Numbered from the stretch's first letter, positions 17,082 to 26,271 are shown. The stretch: 64,000 bases of DNA from Mannheimia granulomatis (GCF_013377255.1 NZ_CP016614.1:938501-1002500); one strand, 5' to 3'. The notes: a model not told the origin generated them from the letters alone. Program-made: numbers and translations.

Positions 17082-18110
17082 TTATCTCCACATTTTCTCA
17101 ATAAAAGGAATGACTGTTTTTAATGTTTCTGAAATAGATATTAGCGTTAAGTTCATTTGCGATGCTTTATCTGATGGAGGACAAAAAGCAATATGCTTAT
17201 CCGCATCATTAATAGGTCTCCATCGGCGTGGAATAGCCGATAAACGGCTTGGGTAAAAACCCACGGTTGGAATATTCAACGCACCGCTAATATGAAGTGG
17301 GCCGGTTGAGCCGGCAATAAAGAGATCGGCACAGGCAAGCGAGCGGGAAAAATCCGCTAATCCCTCATTTTTATCATAAACCACCACATTCGGTTGGTTG
17401 ATTTTCTGAGCGAGTTCATTCGCTTTTTCACTTTCTCCTTTACCTGCCGTTAAAACCACATAACAATCAAATTCCGCCAAAATACCCTGAATTAATTGGG
17501 CATATTGCTCAACCGAGAGATTATTGGCAGAACCACCTGTGGAGCTATGCACAAACAACCATTTTTTATCTGATGAGATCTTTAACTGTTCGGATAATTT
17601 GGCTTTTTGTGCTTGCAGGATATCTGCGCCAAATTGCAAATAAGGTGTCCTTGGTTCGATAATTTGAATGTTATGCTTGGTTAAGAAAGCACGAGCTAAA
17701 TCTAAATTATATTCTGATTCCGCTTTTGCTGATTGCGAACGGCGTTGGGTTAAGCGATGGTTGTATAAGAATTGAAACAATTTAGTTGCCGGAGCTAGGC
17801 GATATTTTATTCCACTTAGGAACGTGAGTTTAGCATTGTACCAATCCGACACAAAACAAATTACTGCATCAAATTGCTCTTTTTTGACCGCTTGTAAGAT
17901 GCGGTTAAATTCAGTTTTATCTTTTTTATTAGCAGTATCGATAATTACTTTGTCGATAGAAGGGCAAAGCTTGGCAAGAGGTGCGGTATAATTTGGCACA
18001 AGCGCGGTAATTTCAACATCGGGTAGGGATTGTTTTAGCATCGCAAATGCCGGAAAACAGACCATAAAATCCCCAATTTTATCATTTCGGATAACTAGCA
18101 GTTTTTTCAT
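17082..18110 (-). CDS. Family 9 glycosyltransferase, OpsX-like heptosyltransferase
   Basis: The product has 342 residues and reads as an ADP-heptose:LPS heptosyltransferase. The N-terminal GT-B start is LLVIRNDKIGDFMVCFPA with the catalytic Asp region, and the C-terminal donor-binding motif is CADLFIAGSTGPLHISGALNIPTVGFYP. The closest type I recognise is H. influenzae OpsX, which adds heptose I to Kdo. LgtF, which acts on that heptose, is encoded next to it in convergent orientation. No clear ribosome-binding site precedes the ATG. WaaQ-type activity is an alternative. Confidence 0.83.
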   Translation of the reverse strand: MKKLLVIRNDKIGDFMVCFPAFAMLKQSLPDVEITALVPNYTAPLAKLCPSIDKVIIDTANKKDKTEFNRILQAVKKEQFDAVICFVSDWYNAKLTFLSGIKYRLAPATKLFQFLYNHRLTQRRSQSAKAESEYNLDLARAFLTKHNIQIIEPRTPYLQFGADILQAQKAKLSEQLKISSDKKWLFVHSSTGGSANNLSVEQYAQLIQGILAEFDCYVVLTAGKGESEKANELAQKINQPNVVVYDKNEGLADFSRSLACADLFIAGSTGPLHISGALNIPTVGFYPSRLSAIPRRWRPINDADKHIAFCPPSDKASQMNLTLISISETLKTVIPFIEKMWR

Positions 18111-18313
18111 TGTTGTTTTTCTCTATTTTGAACCTCAGTCTGACTCATTTAAAGTATTTGGGTAAGCGGTTGAATTTTATCAAAACTTTGCAAATTGAGT
18201 CAGTAAATTTTAGATGAATTTTTAGTGTATTTCAGCTAGAATATTTTATTTGAATGCAACTGTTTGCGTTTAGTTATCTTAAAACTTACAAGTCAAAATT
18301 TATAGGAATTCGT

Positions 18314-19645
18314 ATGTCAGCAACAATTTTAGAAGCTCTACCATTAGGTCAGAAAGTAGGTATTGCATTTTCAGGTGGTTTAGATACGTCAGCAGCATTA
18401 CTTTGGATGCGTAAAAAAGGTGCAGTACCCTATGCTTACACGGCAAATTTAGGTCAGCCGGATGAAGATGATTATAACGCAATTCCAAGAAAAGCGATGG
18501 AATACGGGGCAGAAAATGCGCGTTTAATCGACTGTCGCCAACAATTAGCTCACGAGGGTATTGCAGCGATTCAGTGCGGCGCATTCCACATTTCAACCGG
18601 CGGTATTCCTTATTTTAACACCACGCCACTAGGCCGTGCGGTAACCGGTACAATGCTGGTTGCAGCGATGAAAGAAGATGATGTAAACATTTGGGGTGAT
18701 GGTTCAACCTTTAAAGGTAACGATATTGAGCGTTTTTATCGCTACGGTTTACTAACCAACCCGAAATTAAAAATCTATAAACCTTGGTTAGACCAACTTT
18801 TCATTGATGAGCTTGGTGGTCGTTTAGAAATGTCACAATTTTTAATTGCCAACGGTTTCGACTATAAAATGTCAGTGGAAAAAGCTTATTCAACAGACTC
18901 AAATATGTTAGGTGCAACGCATGAAGCGAAAGATTTAGAAGAATTAAGCACCGGTATGAAGATCGTAAAACCGATTATGGGTGTGGCGTTCTGGGATGAA
19001 TCTGTGGAAATTAAAGCAGAAACTGTGTCTGTGACCTTTGAAGAAGGTGTGCCGGTAGCATTAAACGGTAAACGTATTGATGATGCGGTGGAATTAATTA
19101 TGGAAGCGAACCGCATTGGTGGTCGCCACGGTTTAGGTATGTCAGACCAAATCGAAAACCGTATTATTGAAGCGAAATCTCGCGGTATTTATGAAGCCCC
19201 GGGAATGGCGTTATTACACATCGCTTACGAGCGTTTAGTTACCGGTATTCACAACGAAGATACGATTGAACAATACCGCATTAACGGTTTACGTTTAGGT
19301 CGTTTATTGTATCAAGGTCGTTGGTTTGATCCACAAGCGTTAATGCTACGTGAAACGGCTCAACGTTGGGTAGCGAAAGCGATTACCGGTACAGTAACGC
19401 TTGAGCTACGCCGTGGTAATGATTTCACTATTCTGAACACAGAGTCTCCAAACTTAACTTACGAGGCAGAGCGTTTAAGTATGGAAAAAGTGGAAGATGC
19501 ACCGTTTACACCTGCTGATCGTATTGGTCAATTAACCATGCGTAATTTAGATATTGTGGATACTCGCGGTAAATTAGCGGTTTATACCGATGCCGGTTTA
19601 TTGGCGGCTAACAATAGCGTTATTCCTCAATTAGGCAAAAAATAG
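18314..19645 (+). CDS. argG: Argininosuccinate synthase
   Basis: ArgG joins citrulline and aspartate at the expense of ATP to give argininosuccinate in arginine synthesis. The product has 443 residues and follows the enterobacterial ArgG from LPLGQKVGIAFSGGLDTSAALLWM (PP-loop ATP site) through GAENARLIDCR, YFNTTPLGRAVTGTMLVAAM and DGSTFKGNDIERFYRYG. I chose ATG 18314 (preceded by TAGGAAT) over an in-frame start at 18254, because conserved sequence begins there. A weak AT-rich ArgR-like palindrome lies around 18236-18253, too poor to call. A strong terminator follows. Confidence 0.96.
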   Translation: MSATILEALPLGQKVGIAFSGGLDTSAALLWMRKKGAVPYAYTANLGQPDEDDYNAIPRKAMEYGAENARLIDCRQQLAHEGIAAIQCGAFHISTGGIPYFNTTPLGRAVTGTMLVAAMKEDDVNIWGDGSTFKGNDIERFYRYGLLTNPKLKIYKPWLDQLFIDELGGRLEMSQFLIANGFDYKMSVEKAYSTDSNMLGATHEAKDLEELSTGMKIVKPIMGVAFWDESVEIKAETVSVTFEEGVPVALNGKRIDDAVELIMEANRIGGRHGLGMSDQIENRIIEAKSRGIYEAPGMALLHIAYERLVTGIHNEDTIEQYRINGLRLGRLLYQGRWFDPQALMLRETAQRWVAKAITGTVTLELRRGNDFTILNTESPNLTYEAERLSMEKVEDAPFTPADRIGQLTMRNLDIVDTRGKLAVYTDAGLLAANNSVIPQLGKK

Positions 19646-19704
19646 TTAGATCAAAAGAATAAGTTGATCGAAATTCTAATAACTTTTAGAATTTAACAAA
19701 AGCT

Positions 19705-19737
19705 GCCCCAAAGTTAATGCTTTGGGGCTTTTGTTTT
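19705..19737 (+). terminator. Rho-independent terminator of argG
   Basis: GCCCCAAAG (19705-19713) pairs with CTTTGGGGC (19720-19728) around TTAATG, then TTTTGTTTT. It ends 15 bases before the rnhA start. Confidence 0.93.
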
Positions 19738-19751
19738 CAAAGATTAAAGTG

Positions 19752-20213
19752 ATGAAATTAGTTGAAATTTTTACAGATGGTTCTTGTTTAGGAAACCCCG
19801 GTAAAGGCGGAATCGGTATTTTGCTTCGCTACAATGGGCACGAGAAAACTGTCAGCAAAGGTTATTTTCAAACCACCAATAACCGAATGGAATTGCGTGC
19901 GGTGATTGAAGCATTGTCAATGCTAAAAGAGCCTTGCAAAGTGCAATTGAATAGCGATAGCCAATATATGAAAAACGGTATTCAAAAATGGATTTTTAAC
20001 TGGAAAAAAAATGATTGGAAAACGAGCGATAAAAAACCGGTTAAAAATAAAGATTTATGGATAGCTTTAGATAAAGAAATTCAACGTCATCAAATTGAGT
20101 GGATGTGGGTTAAGGGTCATTCAGGGCATCGGGAAAATGAAATTTGTGATGAACTGGCGAAAAATGGAGCGAATAATCCAACTTTAGATGATGTTGGCTA
20201 TATTGTAGAATAA
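19752..20213 (+). CDS. rnhA: Ribonuclease HI
   Basis: RNase HI cleaves RNA in RNA:DNA hybrids. The product of 153 residues carries the four catalytic acidic residues in FTDGSCLGNPG, RMELRAVIEAL, LNSDSQYM and the C-terminal CDELAKNGA, plus the handle region WIFNWKKNDWKT and the His-containing WVKGHSGHREN loop. An in-frame start at 19722 would lie within the argG terminator, so ATG 19752 is preferred. The ribosome-binding site is weak. An imperfect inverted uptake-word pair follows. Confidence 0.96.
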   Translation: MKLVEIFTDGSCLGNPGKGGIGILLRYNGHEKTVSKGYFQTTNNRMELRAVIEALSMLKEPCKVQLNSDSQYMKNGIQKWIFNWKKNDWKTSDKKPVKNKDLWIALDKEIQRHQIEWMWVKGHSGHRENEICDELAKNGANNPTLDDVGYIVE

Positions 20214-20223
20214 ACAGTCTTTT

Positions 20224-20268
20224 CAAGCGGTCATATTTTGCAAATTTTTTGCGAAATGCAACCGCTTG
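20224..20268. repeat. Imperfect inverted uptake-word pair
   Basis: CAAGCGGT at 20224-20231 faces ACCGCTTG at 20261-20268, with partial pairing continuing inward. It probably doubles as the rnhA terminator. Confidence 0.65.
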
Positions 20269-20308
20269 TTATTTTGCGTAGATTGCTAAATTTTAACAAA
20301 ATAGGGCT

Positions 20309-20324
20309 ACGCAAACGTTTTCTT
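20309..20324. promoter_or_regulatory. PurR operator upstream of cvpA-purF
   Basis: ACGCAAACGTTTTCTT matches every specified position of the purine-repressor box as described in enterobacteria (ANGCAANCGNTTNCNT). It lies about 40 bases before the cvpA start codon, as expected for the cvpA-purF operon. Confidence 0.85.
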
Positions 20325-20364
20325 TTTTTGTAGAATAGGAGAGCTTTAAGCTTTAAGGTGTTTT

Positions 20365-20868
20365 ATGGTTGATTTAATTGTTATCGGGATCATTGCTTTT
20401 TCTGTATTAGTCAGTTTATGGCGAGGTTTTACTAATGAAGCATTATCGCTGCTTGGATGGGTAATTGCATTTTTTGTGGCAAGCTCTTTTTACCCTTATC
20501 TCAGTAGTTATCTTACCCAGATAAATTCGGTTTACCTGCAAAATTCGGAATTTTTACGTAATGGCTTGGCAGCAGCAATTCTTTTTATTTTAACCTTAAT
20601 TGTATGCGGTGTAATAAACGGTTTGCTTAGTAAAATTATTGATTTAAGTGGGCTATCTATTACGGATCGAATTTTGGGCGGTGCTTTTGGTGCATTGCGT
20701 GGTATTTTAATTGTTTCAGCCATTTTATTTTTCTTAGATACCTTTACCCAAGCAAGTCAGACAGAATTATGGAAATCATCGTTATTGATTCCGCACTTTG
20801 ACTTTATTGTGAAATGGTTCTTTGAACAGTTACAAACAAATTCAAGTTTTTTACAAACGACTAAATAA
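20365..20868 (+). CDS. cvpA: CvpA family inner-membrane protein
   Basis: CvpA is a conserved four-span membrane protein needed for colicin V production in E. coli and linked to envelope stress and bile tolerance; its biochemical role is not settled. The product has 167 residues with the family marks ALSLLGWVIAFFVASSFYPYL and TDRILGGAFGALRGILIV. It is the first gene of a cvpA-purF operon: purF starts 14 bases after its stop, and a PurR box lies upstream. Confidence 0.95.
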   Translation: MVDLIVIGIIAFSVLVSLWRGFTNEALSLLGWVIAFFVASSFYPYLSSYLTQINSVYLQNSEFLRNGLAAAILFILTLIVCGVINGLLSKIIDLSGLSITDRILGGAFGALRGILIVSAILFFLDTFTQASQTELWKSSLLIPHFDFIVKWFFEQLQTNSSFLQTTK

Positions 20869-20882
20869 AGAGGTCTTTCTAT

Positions 20883-22400
20883 ATGTGCGGCATTGTCGGT
20901 ATTATTGGGAACTCGCCGGTGAATCAGGCGATTTATGATGGTTTAACATTACTACAACACCGAGGACAAGATGCCGCAGGGATCGTAACAATAGATGATG
21001 AAAATCGCTTCCGCTTACGTAAAGCAAATGGCTTGGTAAGTAATGTTTTCCAGCAAGAACATATGATTCGCTTGCAAGGAAATGCGGGGGTTGGCCATGT
21101 CCGTTATCCAACTGCAGGTAGCTCTAGCGTATCGGAGGCTCAACCTTTCTATGTGAATTCACCGTTTGGCATTACTTTAGTGCATAATGGAAACTTAACT
21201 AACAATGCCGAGTTAAAAGAGCGTTTGTTTAATGAAGCCCGCCGTCATGTCAATACGAATTCCGACTCTGAATCTCTTCTTAATATTTTTGCCTACTTTT
21301 TAGATCTTTACTCAACTCAACACTTAAGCCCAGATAATATTTTTGAAACGATCCGTAAAACGAATAATACTATTCGTGGTGCTTATGCTTGTATTGCAAT
21401 GATTATCGGGCATGGTATGGTAGCGTTTCGTGATCCGTTTGGTATTCGCCCGTTGGTATTAGGTCAGCGGGTAGTTGAGGGCAGAACCGAATATATGTTT
21501 GCTTCAGAAAGTGTCGCTCTTGATGTTGTTGGTTTTGATTTCGTTCGAGATGTATTACCGGGGGAGGCGATTTATATCACTTTTGACGGTCAATTATATT
21601 CGCAAATTTGTGCAGATAATCCAAAACTCCATCCTTGTATTTTTGAATATGTGTATTTTGCCCGTCCTGACTCTGTGATTGATGGAGTATCCGTTTATGC
21701 AGCCCGTGTGCATATGGGAGAGTTATTAGGTGAGAAGATCAAACGTGAATGGGGTCGTATTATTGATGATATTGATGTAGTTATCCCAATTCCGGAAACG
21801 TCAAACGATATTGCCGTGCGTATTGCTAATGTGCTTTATAAACCTTATCGCCAAGGTTTTGTTAAAAATCGCTATGTTGCCCGTACCTTTATTATGCCGG
21901 GGCAATCTCAACGTAAAAGCTCGGTTCGCCGTAAACTTAATGCGATTGCTTCGGAGTTTAAAGGTAAAAGTGTACTGTTAGTTGACGATTCTATCGTGCG
22001 TGGCACAACTTCAGAGCAAATTGTTGAAATGGCACGAGCCGCAGGAGCGAAAAAAGTCTATTTTGCTTCAGCCGCTCCGGAAATTCGCTACCCAAATGTT
22101 TATGGTATTGATATGCCAACTTGTGAAGAGCTGGTTGCCTATGATCGTTCAGTTGATGAAGTAGCGGAAATGATTGGGGTGGATAAACTGATTTTCCAAG
22201 ATTTATCAGCTTTATATCAATCGGTACAGATGGAAAATCCAACTATCCACCACTTTGATGCTTCAGTCTTTACCGGTGAATATATTACCGGCGATGTGGA
22301 TAAATGTTATTTAGATGCGATTGCCAATGCCCGTAATGACCAAGCAAAAGCGAAAGCGGCAAAACAAGCCACTAATTTGGAAATTCATAACGAAAGCTAA
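20883..22400 (+). CDS. purF: Amidophosphoribosyltransferase
   Basis: PurF makes phosphoribosylamine from PRPP and glutamine, the first committed step of purine synthesis. The product has 505 residues. Cys2 (MCGIVGIIG) is the glutaminase nucleophile; LLQHRGQDAAGI, VGHVRYPTAG and VHNGNLTNN complete that domain; the PRPP loop is VLLVDDSIVRGTTS. The E. coli-type enzyme lacks the Fe-S cluster and propeptide, and this protein agrees (no residues precede Cys2 except Met). It is co-transcribed with cvpA and probably repressed by PurR, so purine supply is regulated independently of the purine-derived ureide pathway further on. Confidence 0.97.
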   Translation: MCGIVGIIGNSPVNQAIYDGLTLLQHRGQDAAGIVTIDDENRFRLRKANGLVSNVFQQEHMIRLQGNAGVGHVRYPTAGSSSVSEAQPFYVNSPFGITLVHNGNLTNNAELKERLFNEARRHVNTNSDSESLLNIFAYFLDLYSTQHLSPDNIFETIRKTNNTIRGAYACIAMIIGHGMVAFRDPFGIRPLVLGQRVVEGRTEYMFASESVALDVVGFDFVRDVLPGEAIYITFDGQLYSQICADNPKLHPCIFEYVYFARPDSVIDGVSVYAARVHMGELLGEKIKREWGRIIDDIDVVIPIPETSNDIAVRIANVLYKPYRQGFVKNRYVARTFIMPGQSQRKSSVRRKLNAIASEFKGKSVLLVDDSIVRGTTSEQIVEMARAAGAKKVYFASAAPEIRYPNVYGIDMPTCEELVAYDRSVDEVAEMIGVDKLIFQDLSALYQSVQMENPTIHHFDASVFTGEYITGDVDKCYLDAIANARNDQAKAKAAKQATNLEIHNES

Positions 22401-22419
22401 ACGCCAAATATAAAAAGAA

Positions 22420-22447
22420 AACTCGCAATAGATATTGCGAGTTTTTT
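22420..22447. terminator. Terminator between purF and convergent gene
   Basis: AACTCGCAAT/ATTGCGAGTT (22420-22429/22434-22443) with loop AGAT and T-run. A-run on the left makes it usable in both directions. Confidence 0.92.
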
Positions 22448-22448
22448 G

Positions 22449-22898
22449 TTATTTATAGACTTTAGGTAGTGTATTTTGCACTCGTGTATACACATCTTGA
22501 TAAGTAAGCTTAAAATCCTCACAGAGTTCTTTATCAACATTTGCTTTTTGATGATTTAATTTAGTATGCAATAAATTGAAATAATTCATTGAAGAGTCAT
22601 CTGTTTGCATCATATTAAAATGTTTCTCACCTAACAATTCTTTCAGTATTTGGTGTTCAAAATACTGGATAGTGAGTGTCTCAGCGACACTCCATTTGCT
22701 GTAAATCTCTTTATAATTATGTTTACCTAAGTCAGGGTAAATACATTGTTCAATATTGTTAAGCTGTCGGATAAAAATCTTCATATCCATATCGGATATT
22801 TTATATTTAGGCTCTGTTGAAGCGGTTGTATTTTCCGGATCATTTGCAAATACAAGATTTGAACAGAGCAATAAAATAACTAAGACTTTTTTCAACAT
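22449..22898 (-). CDS. Small secreted protein of unknown function
   Basis: I do not recognise this 149-residue product. It begins with a clear signal peptide (MLKKVLVILLLCSNLVFA, predicted cut before NDPEN), so it should be periplasmic. There is a Cys within the signal sequence, but not in a convincing lipobox. The mature part has two Cys (EQCIYP and KELCEDF) that could form a disulfide and is otherwise helical and charged. It lies 17 bases downstream of mltA on the same strand and is probably co-transcribed with it, which hints at an envelope role. Confidence 0.75.
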   Translation of the reverse strand: MLKKVLVILLLCSNLVFANDPENTTASTEPKYKISDMDMKIFIRQLNNIEQCIYPDLGKHNYKEIYSKWSVAETLTIQYFEHQILKELLGEKHFNMMQTDDSSMNYFNLLHTKLNHQKANVDKELCEDFKLTYQDVYTRVQNTLPKVYK

Positions 22899-22915
22899 AT
22901 TTACCTACTTAAAAA

Positions 22916-24025
22916 TTAATTTAGTACCCAAACACGACCATAGTGTTTTATTAGCCCGGCTACATGACCTGCTTTATCGCCAATACCTTGATATAAATCG
23001 AAGTGATGACCTTTTACCGCACCGCCCACATCAAGAGCAATCATTAAACGCATTTCGTGTTTTCCTGTCCAGTTTCCGTTTTTATCAATAAGTGGCATTT
23101 CCACTAATAAGACACTGCCGGAAGGCACAATACTACGGTCTGAAGCAACAGAGGCTAATGCAACTAATGGTACACCGGCAGAGCCTTTTACTTGACCGGT
23201 AGGATCATTTTTAAAGAAAACATAAGATGGATTACGTTCTAACAACCCTTGCACGCGGCTTGGATTACGCTCACCCCAGTCACGAATGGCTTGCACAGAC
23301 ATTTTCTCTTTTGGAATTTCACCATCTTCTACTAACAAACGCCCAACACTCGCATATTTAAAGCCGTTTTGACCAGCATAGGCGAAATAATTTAAACGTC
23401 CATCACCAAAATCGACATAGCCACTTCCCTGTACGCCTAATAAGAAATTATCAAGCATAGAATCACTATAAGCTAGCTCTAAGCCTTGACCTTGCAATGC
23501 ACCGGCATAAATGTCAGCACGTGAGAAGCGTTTATTAGCCGGTATAGCATAAATTGGATGCTGATATTTTCCTTGTGGTGTGCGGCGTGCATTAATAACC
23601 GGTGAATAATAACCGGTCATCAGCACATTTTGATAGCCATCTTCACCACGCATTAAACGGGTAGTAATGCCATGTTTTGCCAGATCGTTGATATTCGATC
23701 CTGAGGCGATCCAGCGACTTACTTTACCATAAGCAATAGAGTGAGAATCCGCTAGGCTGCTATAAGCGCGAACATTTGATAGCTGCTGTAAAAAATCACG
23801 CTGATTAACCGGTGCGGTATTTAAAATTAAACGTCCGCTTTGGAAATGGATACCATAAGGCATAAATTGTCGGCCACTATATTTAGCCCCAAATTTTATT
23901 TTTTCGCTATCGTATCCACCGGCTTTTGTTTTGGTACCGGATGGCGATGAACATCCGACTAAAATAGTAGTAGCTACTGCTATTGTTGCGAATGCAATGG
24001 CTTTTTTATATGCTTTCCAACTCAT
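22916..24025 (-). CDS. mltA: Membrane-bound lytic murein transglycosylase A
   Basis: MltA is an outer-membrane lipoprotein that cleaves peptidoglycan glycan strands with 1,6-anhydro ring formation. From ATG 24025 the product has 369 residues. The signal peptide ends in the lipobox TTILVGC, with the mature protein starting at Cys. MltA-domain marks are GYYSPVINARRTP, GVQGSGYVDFGDG and, near the C-terminus, the 3D-domain stretch IALDVGGAVKGHHFDLYQG with the catalytic Asp. ATG 24025 has AAGGA at proper spacing; the upstream ATG at 24043 does not. A small secreted protein gene follows. Confidence 0.94.
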   Translation of the reverse strand: MSWKAYKKAIAFATIAVATTILVGCSSPSGTKTKAGGYDSEKIKFGAKYSGRQFMPYGIHFQSGRLILNTAPVNQRDFLQQLSNVRAYSSLADSHSIAYGKVSRWIASGSNINDLAKHGITTRLMRGEDGYQNVLMTGYYSPVINARRTPQGKYQHPIYAIPANKRFSRADIYAGALQGQGLELAYSDSMLDNFLLGVQGSGYVDFGDGRLNYFAYAGQNGFKYASVGRLLVEDGEIPKEKMSVQAIRDWGERNPSRVQGLLERNPSYVFFKNDPTGQVKGSAGVPLVALASVASDRSIVPSGSVLLVEMPLIDKNGNWTGKHEMRLMIALDVGGAVKGHHFDLYQGIGDKAGHVAGLIKHYGRVWVLN

Positions 24026-24195
24026 GTAAAATCCTTGTTTCATAAACTATCAAATCTGAAATAAAGGTGAAGAATAGCAAAAATGCAGTTAAAATAAAAC
24101 AAGAATATATTTGTATGATTTTAGCTCAATAAATGGATTTTTATACTATTTTTGTGCTAATTTAAATCAATTAAACTAAATATCTACTTTTTTAC

Positions 24196-24223
24196 TTGTT
24201 ATTATTCTGTATTGCTATATTAT
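24196..24223 (+). promoter_or_regulatory. Probable promoter of tRNA-fMet
   Basis: TTGTTA (24196-24201) and TATTAT (24218-24223) with a 16-base spacer lie just upstream of the tRNA. Confidence 0.5.
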
Positions 24224-24236
24224 AGCTTCCATCAGA

Positions 24237-24313
<77 letters not shown>

Positions 24314-24320
24314 AATTTCA

Positions 24321-24350
24321 AGCCTCCGATTTATCGGAGGCTTTCTTTTT
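24321..24350 (+). terminator. Terminator after tRNA-fMet
   Basis: AGCCTCCGA/TCGGAGGCT (24321-24329/24334-24342), loop TTTA, then TTCTTTTT. Confidence 0.92.
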
Positions 24351-24451
24351 GCAATTTTTTCATAAAAAATAACCGCTTGTTTTCTTATTGGCCCTTTCTC
24401 TCATCTTAATTTCTCGCTACACTGCATAAAAATTCTTTCAATTTTACGATT

Positions 24452-25912
24452 ATGAGCAATATTTTAACCGTCACTCAACTGAACTATTCTGTCCGTCATT
24501 TACTTGAAATGGAACTTAGCCAAATTTGGCTAACCGGTGAGATTTCCAATTTCAGCCAGCCTGTTTCCGGCCATTGGTATCTCACGTTAAAAGATGATAA
24601 GGCTCAAGTACGTTGTGCGATGTTTAAAATGAAAAATGCCAAAGTGCATTTTCGCCCGCAAAACGGTATGCAGGTTTTGGTACGAGCAAGTGTTACCTTG
24701 TATGAACCAAGAGGGGATTACCAAATTATTATTGAAAGTATGCAGCCGGCTGGAGAAGGTTTACTGCAACAGCAATTCGAGCAACTTAAAGCAAAGTTAG
24801 CTGCTCAAGGTTTGTTTGCTCAAGAGCATAAAAAAACGATTCCATCTTTTGCTAAACGAGTGGGGATTATTACCTCATCAAGTGGTGCAGCACTGCAAGA
24901 TATTTTGAATATTCTACAACGCCGTGATCCTAGTTTATCTGTGGTTATTTATCCTACTTTAGTGCAAGGTAAAGAGGCTGCACAAGATATTGTTAATGCG
25001 ATTGAATTAGCAAATCGTCGCAATGAGTGCGATGTATTAATTATAGGGCGTGCTGGAGGTTCATTGGAGGACCTTTGGTGTTTTAACGAAGAGGTGGTTG
25101 CTCAAGCGATTTATCGTTCTCAAATTCCAACCATTAGTGCCGTTGGACACGAAACAGACATCACTATTGCTGACTTTGTGGCAGATCTTCGTGCACCGAC
25201 TCCTTCTGCAGCGGCAGAATTAGTAAGCCGAGATCAAAGAGAATTATTACGCCAATTGCAGCACCAATTCGATAAAGTTAATTTAGCTTTTGATCGTGTT
25301 TGGAGTCGAAAAGTTGGGCATTTCCAACAGTTAATATTACGCTTAAATGCTCAGCATCCAACCAGACAGCTCCAATCGCAGCAGCAAAAATTCGCTCATA
25401 TTAAATTCCGCTTGGAATATACGATTAACTCTCTTTTAGCCGCTAAAAAACAGTATAGCAAAGAGCTTGGCTTACGCTTGGCGAGTCAGCATCCTAAAAA
25501 GCAGATTGAGCGTCAGAAGCAAACTTTAAGCCAAGCTATGAAAAATTTACAGTGGCAAATAGAACAATTGTTACTTAAAAAACAACAGCAGTGGACGTAT
25601 TGCGCCAAAAGGTTTGAGAAAAATCCATTTCCTTATCAACTTAAAGAAAAGCAAGCGTTATTCACTACATTTTCTCAGCGTTTAGATTATGCAATTGAGA
25701 AGAAAATGCTGACAGATAGTCAACGCTTTCAGTCATTATGCACTAAGCTAGATGGGCTAAGTCCATTGAAAATCCTGACTCGAGGCTATTCCATCACTCA
25801 AACGGAAGACGGAAAAATGTTGACTTCCACCACTGATTTGAAACGGGGAGATAAAATTACTACCCAGCTAAAAACAGGAAAAATAATAAGTCAAGTAGTG
25901 GATTTTTTGTAG
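24452..25912 (+). CDS. xseA: Exodeoxyribonuclease VII large subunit
   Basis: XseA is the catalytic subunit of exonuclease VII. The 486-residue product has the N-terminal OB-fold (LWLTGEISNFSQPVSGHWYLTLKD), the catalytic core (RVGIITSSSGAALQDILNIL, GRAGGSLEDLWCFNEE, GHETDITIADFVADLRAPTPSAAAE), a long Gln/Leu-rich coiled-coil segment near 270-420, and the C-terminal RGYSIT motif. It is somewhat longer than E. coli XseA (456). Its partner xseB is at 10920-11150. The gene is followed by a 218-base spacer holding two inverted DnaA boxes. Confidence 0.96.
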   Translation: MSNILTVTQLNYSVRHLLEMELSQIWLTGEISNFSQPVSGHWYLTLKDDKAQVRCAMFKMKNAKVHFRPQNGMQVLVRASVTLYEPRGDYQIIIESMQPAGEGLLQQQFEQLKAKLAAQGLFAQEHKKTIPSFAKRVGIITSSSGAALQDILNILQRRDPSLSVVIYPTLVQGKEAAQDIVNAIELANRRNECDVLIIGRAGGSLEDLWCFNEEVVAQAIYRSQIPTISAVGHETDITIADFVADLRAPTPSAAAELVSRDQRELLRQLQHQFDKVNLAFDRVWSRKVGHFQQLILRLNAQHPTRQLQSQQQKFAHIKFRLEYTINSLLAAKKQYSKELGLRLASQHPKKQIERQKQTLSQAMKNLQWQIEQLLLKKQQQWTYCAKRFEKNPFPYQLKEKQALFTTFSQRLDYAIEKKMLTDSQRFQSLCTKLDGLSPLKILTRGYSITQTEDGKMLTSTTDLKRGDKITTQLKTGKIISQVVDFL

Positions 25913-25998
25913 GGGAAATTTTGAACGCCCTGAATTTTGAAAATTAAATATATGAAAATCAGTAGGTTAAATATCTATAAACAGGGTTGTGCACTTAG

Positions 25999-26021
25999 TT
26001 ATCCACAGAGTGTGTGCATAA
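25999..26021. promoter_or_regulatory. Two inverted consensus DnaA boxes
   Basis: TTATCCACA (plus strand, 25999-26007) and TTATGCACA on the minus strand (read TGTGCATAA at 26013-26021) are both perfect matches to TTATNCACA, 5 bases apart and in opposite orientation. They sit in the xseA/tRNA-Leu spacer. A possible DnaA titration or reactivation site; there is no AT-rich repeat series or GATC cluster to suggest an origin. Confidence 0.6.
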
Positions 26022-26131
26022 CTATTTTTGTAAAGATGAACTGACTGCTGGTTTTTAAATCAACCGATTTTTAAGCCCCTTTTTATGCTTGCACAAGCGG
26101 TTATATTTTTCTATAATTTCGCAAAATTTAA

Positions 26132-26217
26132 GCCAGTGTGGCGAAATCGGTAGACGCAGCGGATTCAAAATCCGCCGCCCATAAAGCGTGTCGGTTCGAG
26201 TCCGACCACTGGCACCA
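26132..26217 (+). tRNA. tRNA-Leu (CAA)
   Basis: An 86-base type II tRNA with acceptor GCCAGTG/CACTGGC, anticodon loop TTCAAAA (anticodon CAA, reading UUG), a long variable arm and encoded CCA. It marks the left border of the accessory ureide region. Confidence 0.96.
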
Positions 26218-26230
26218 TTTAGTTAAGAAG

Positions 26231-26266
26231 AACCCAAAAGAATAGTGATATTCTTTTGGGTTTTTT
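26231..26266. terminator. Terminator after tRNA-Leu
   Basis: Perfect 14-base arms 26231-26244 and 26249-26262, loop GTGA, followed by Ts. It serves the tRNA and possibly also the convergent allH gene. Confidence 0.92.
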
Positions 26267-26271
26267 GTTTG

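Noticed and set aside
18236..18253. ArgR box upstream of argG
   Set aside because: An AT-rich near-palindrome (GAAT...ATTTGA) exists but misses several consensus positions.
25913..26131. DnaA-box region as the replication origin
   Set aside because: Only two good boxes, no AT-rich unwinding repeats and few GATC sites; too small a cluster for oriC.
26132..26217. tRNA-Leu as an integration site of a genomic island
   Set aside because: No integrase gene and no second copy of the tRNA 3' end was seen at the right side of the ureide region.
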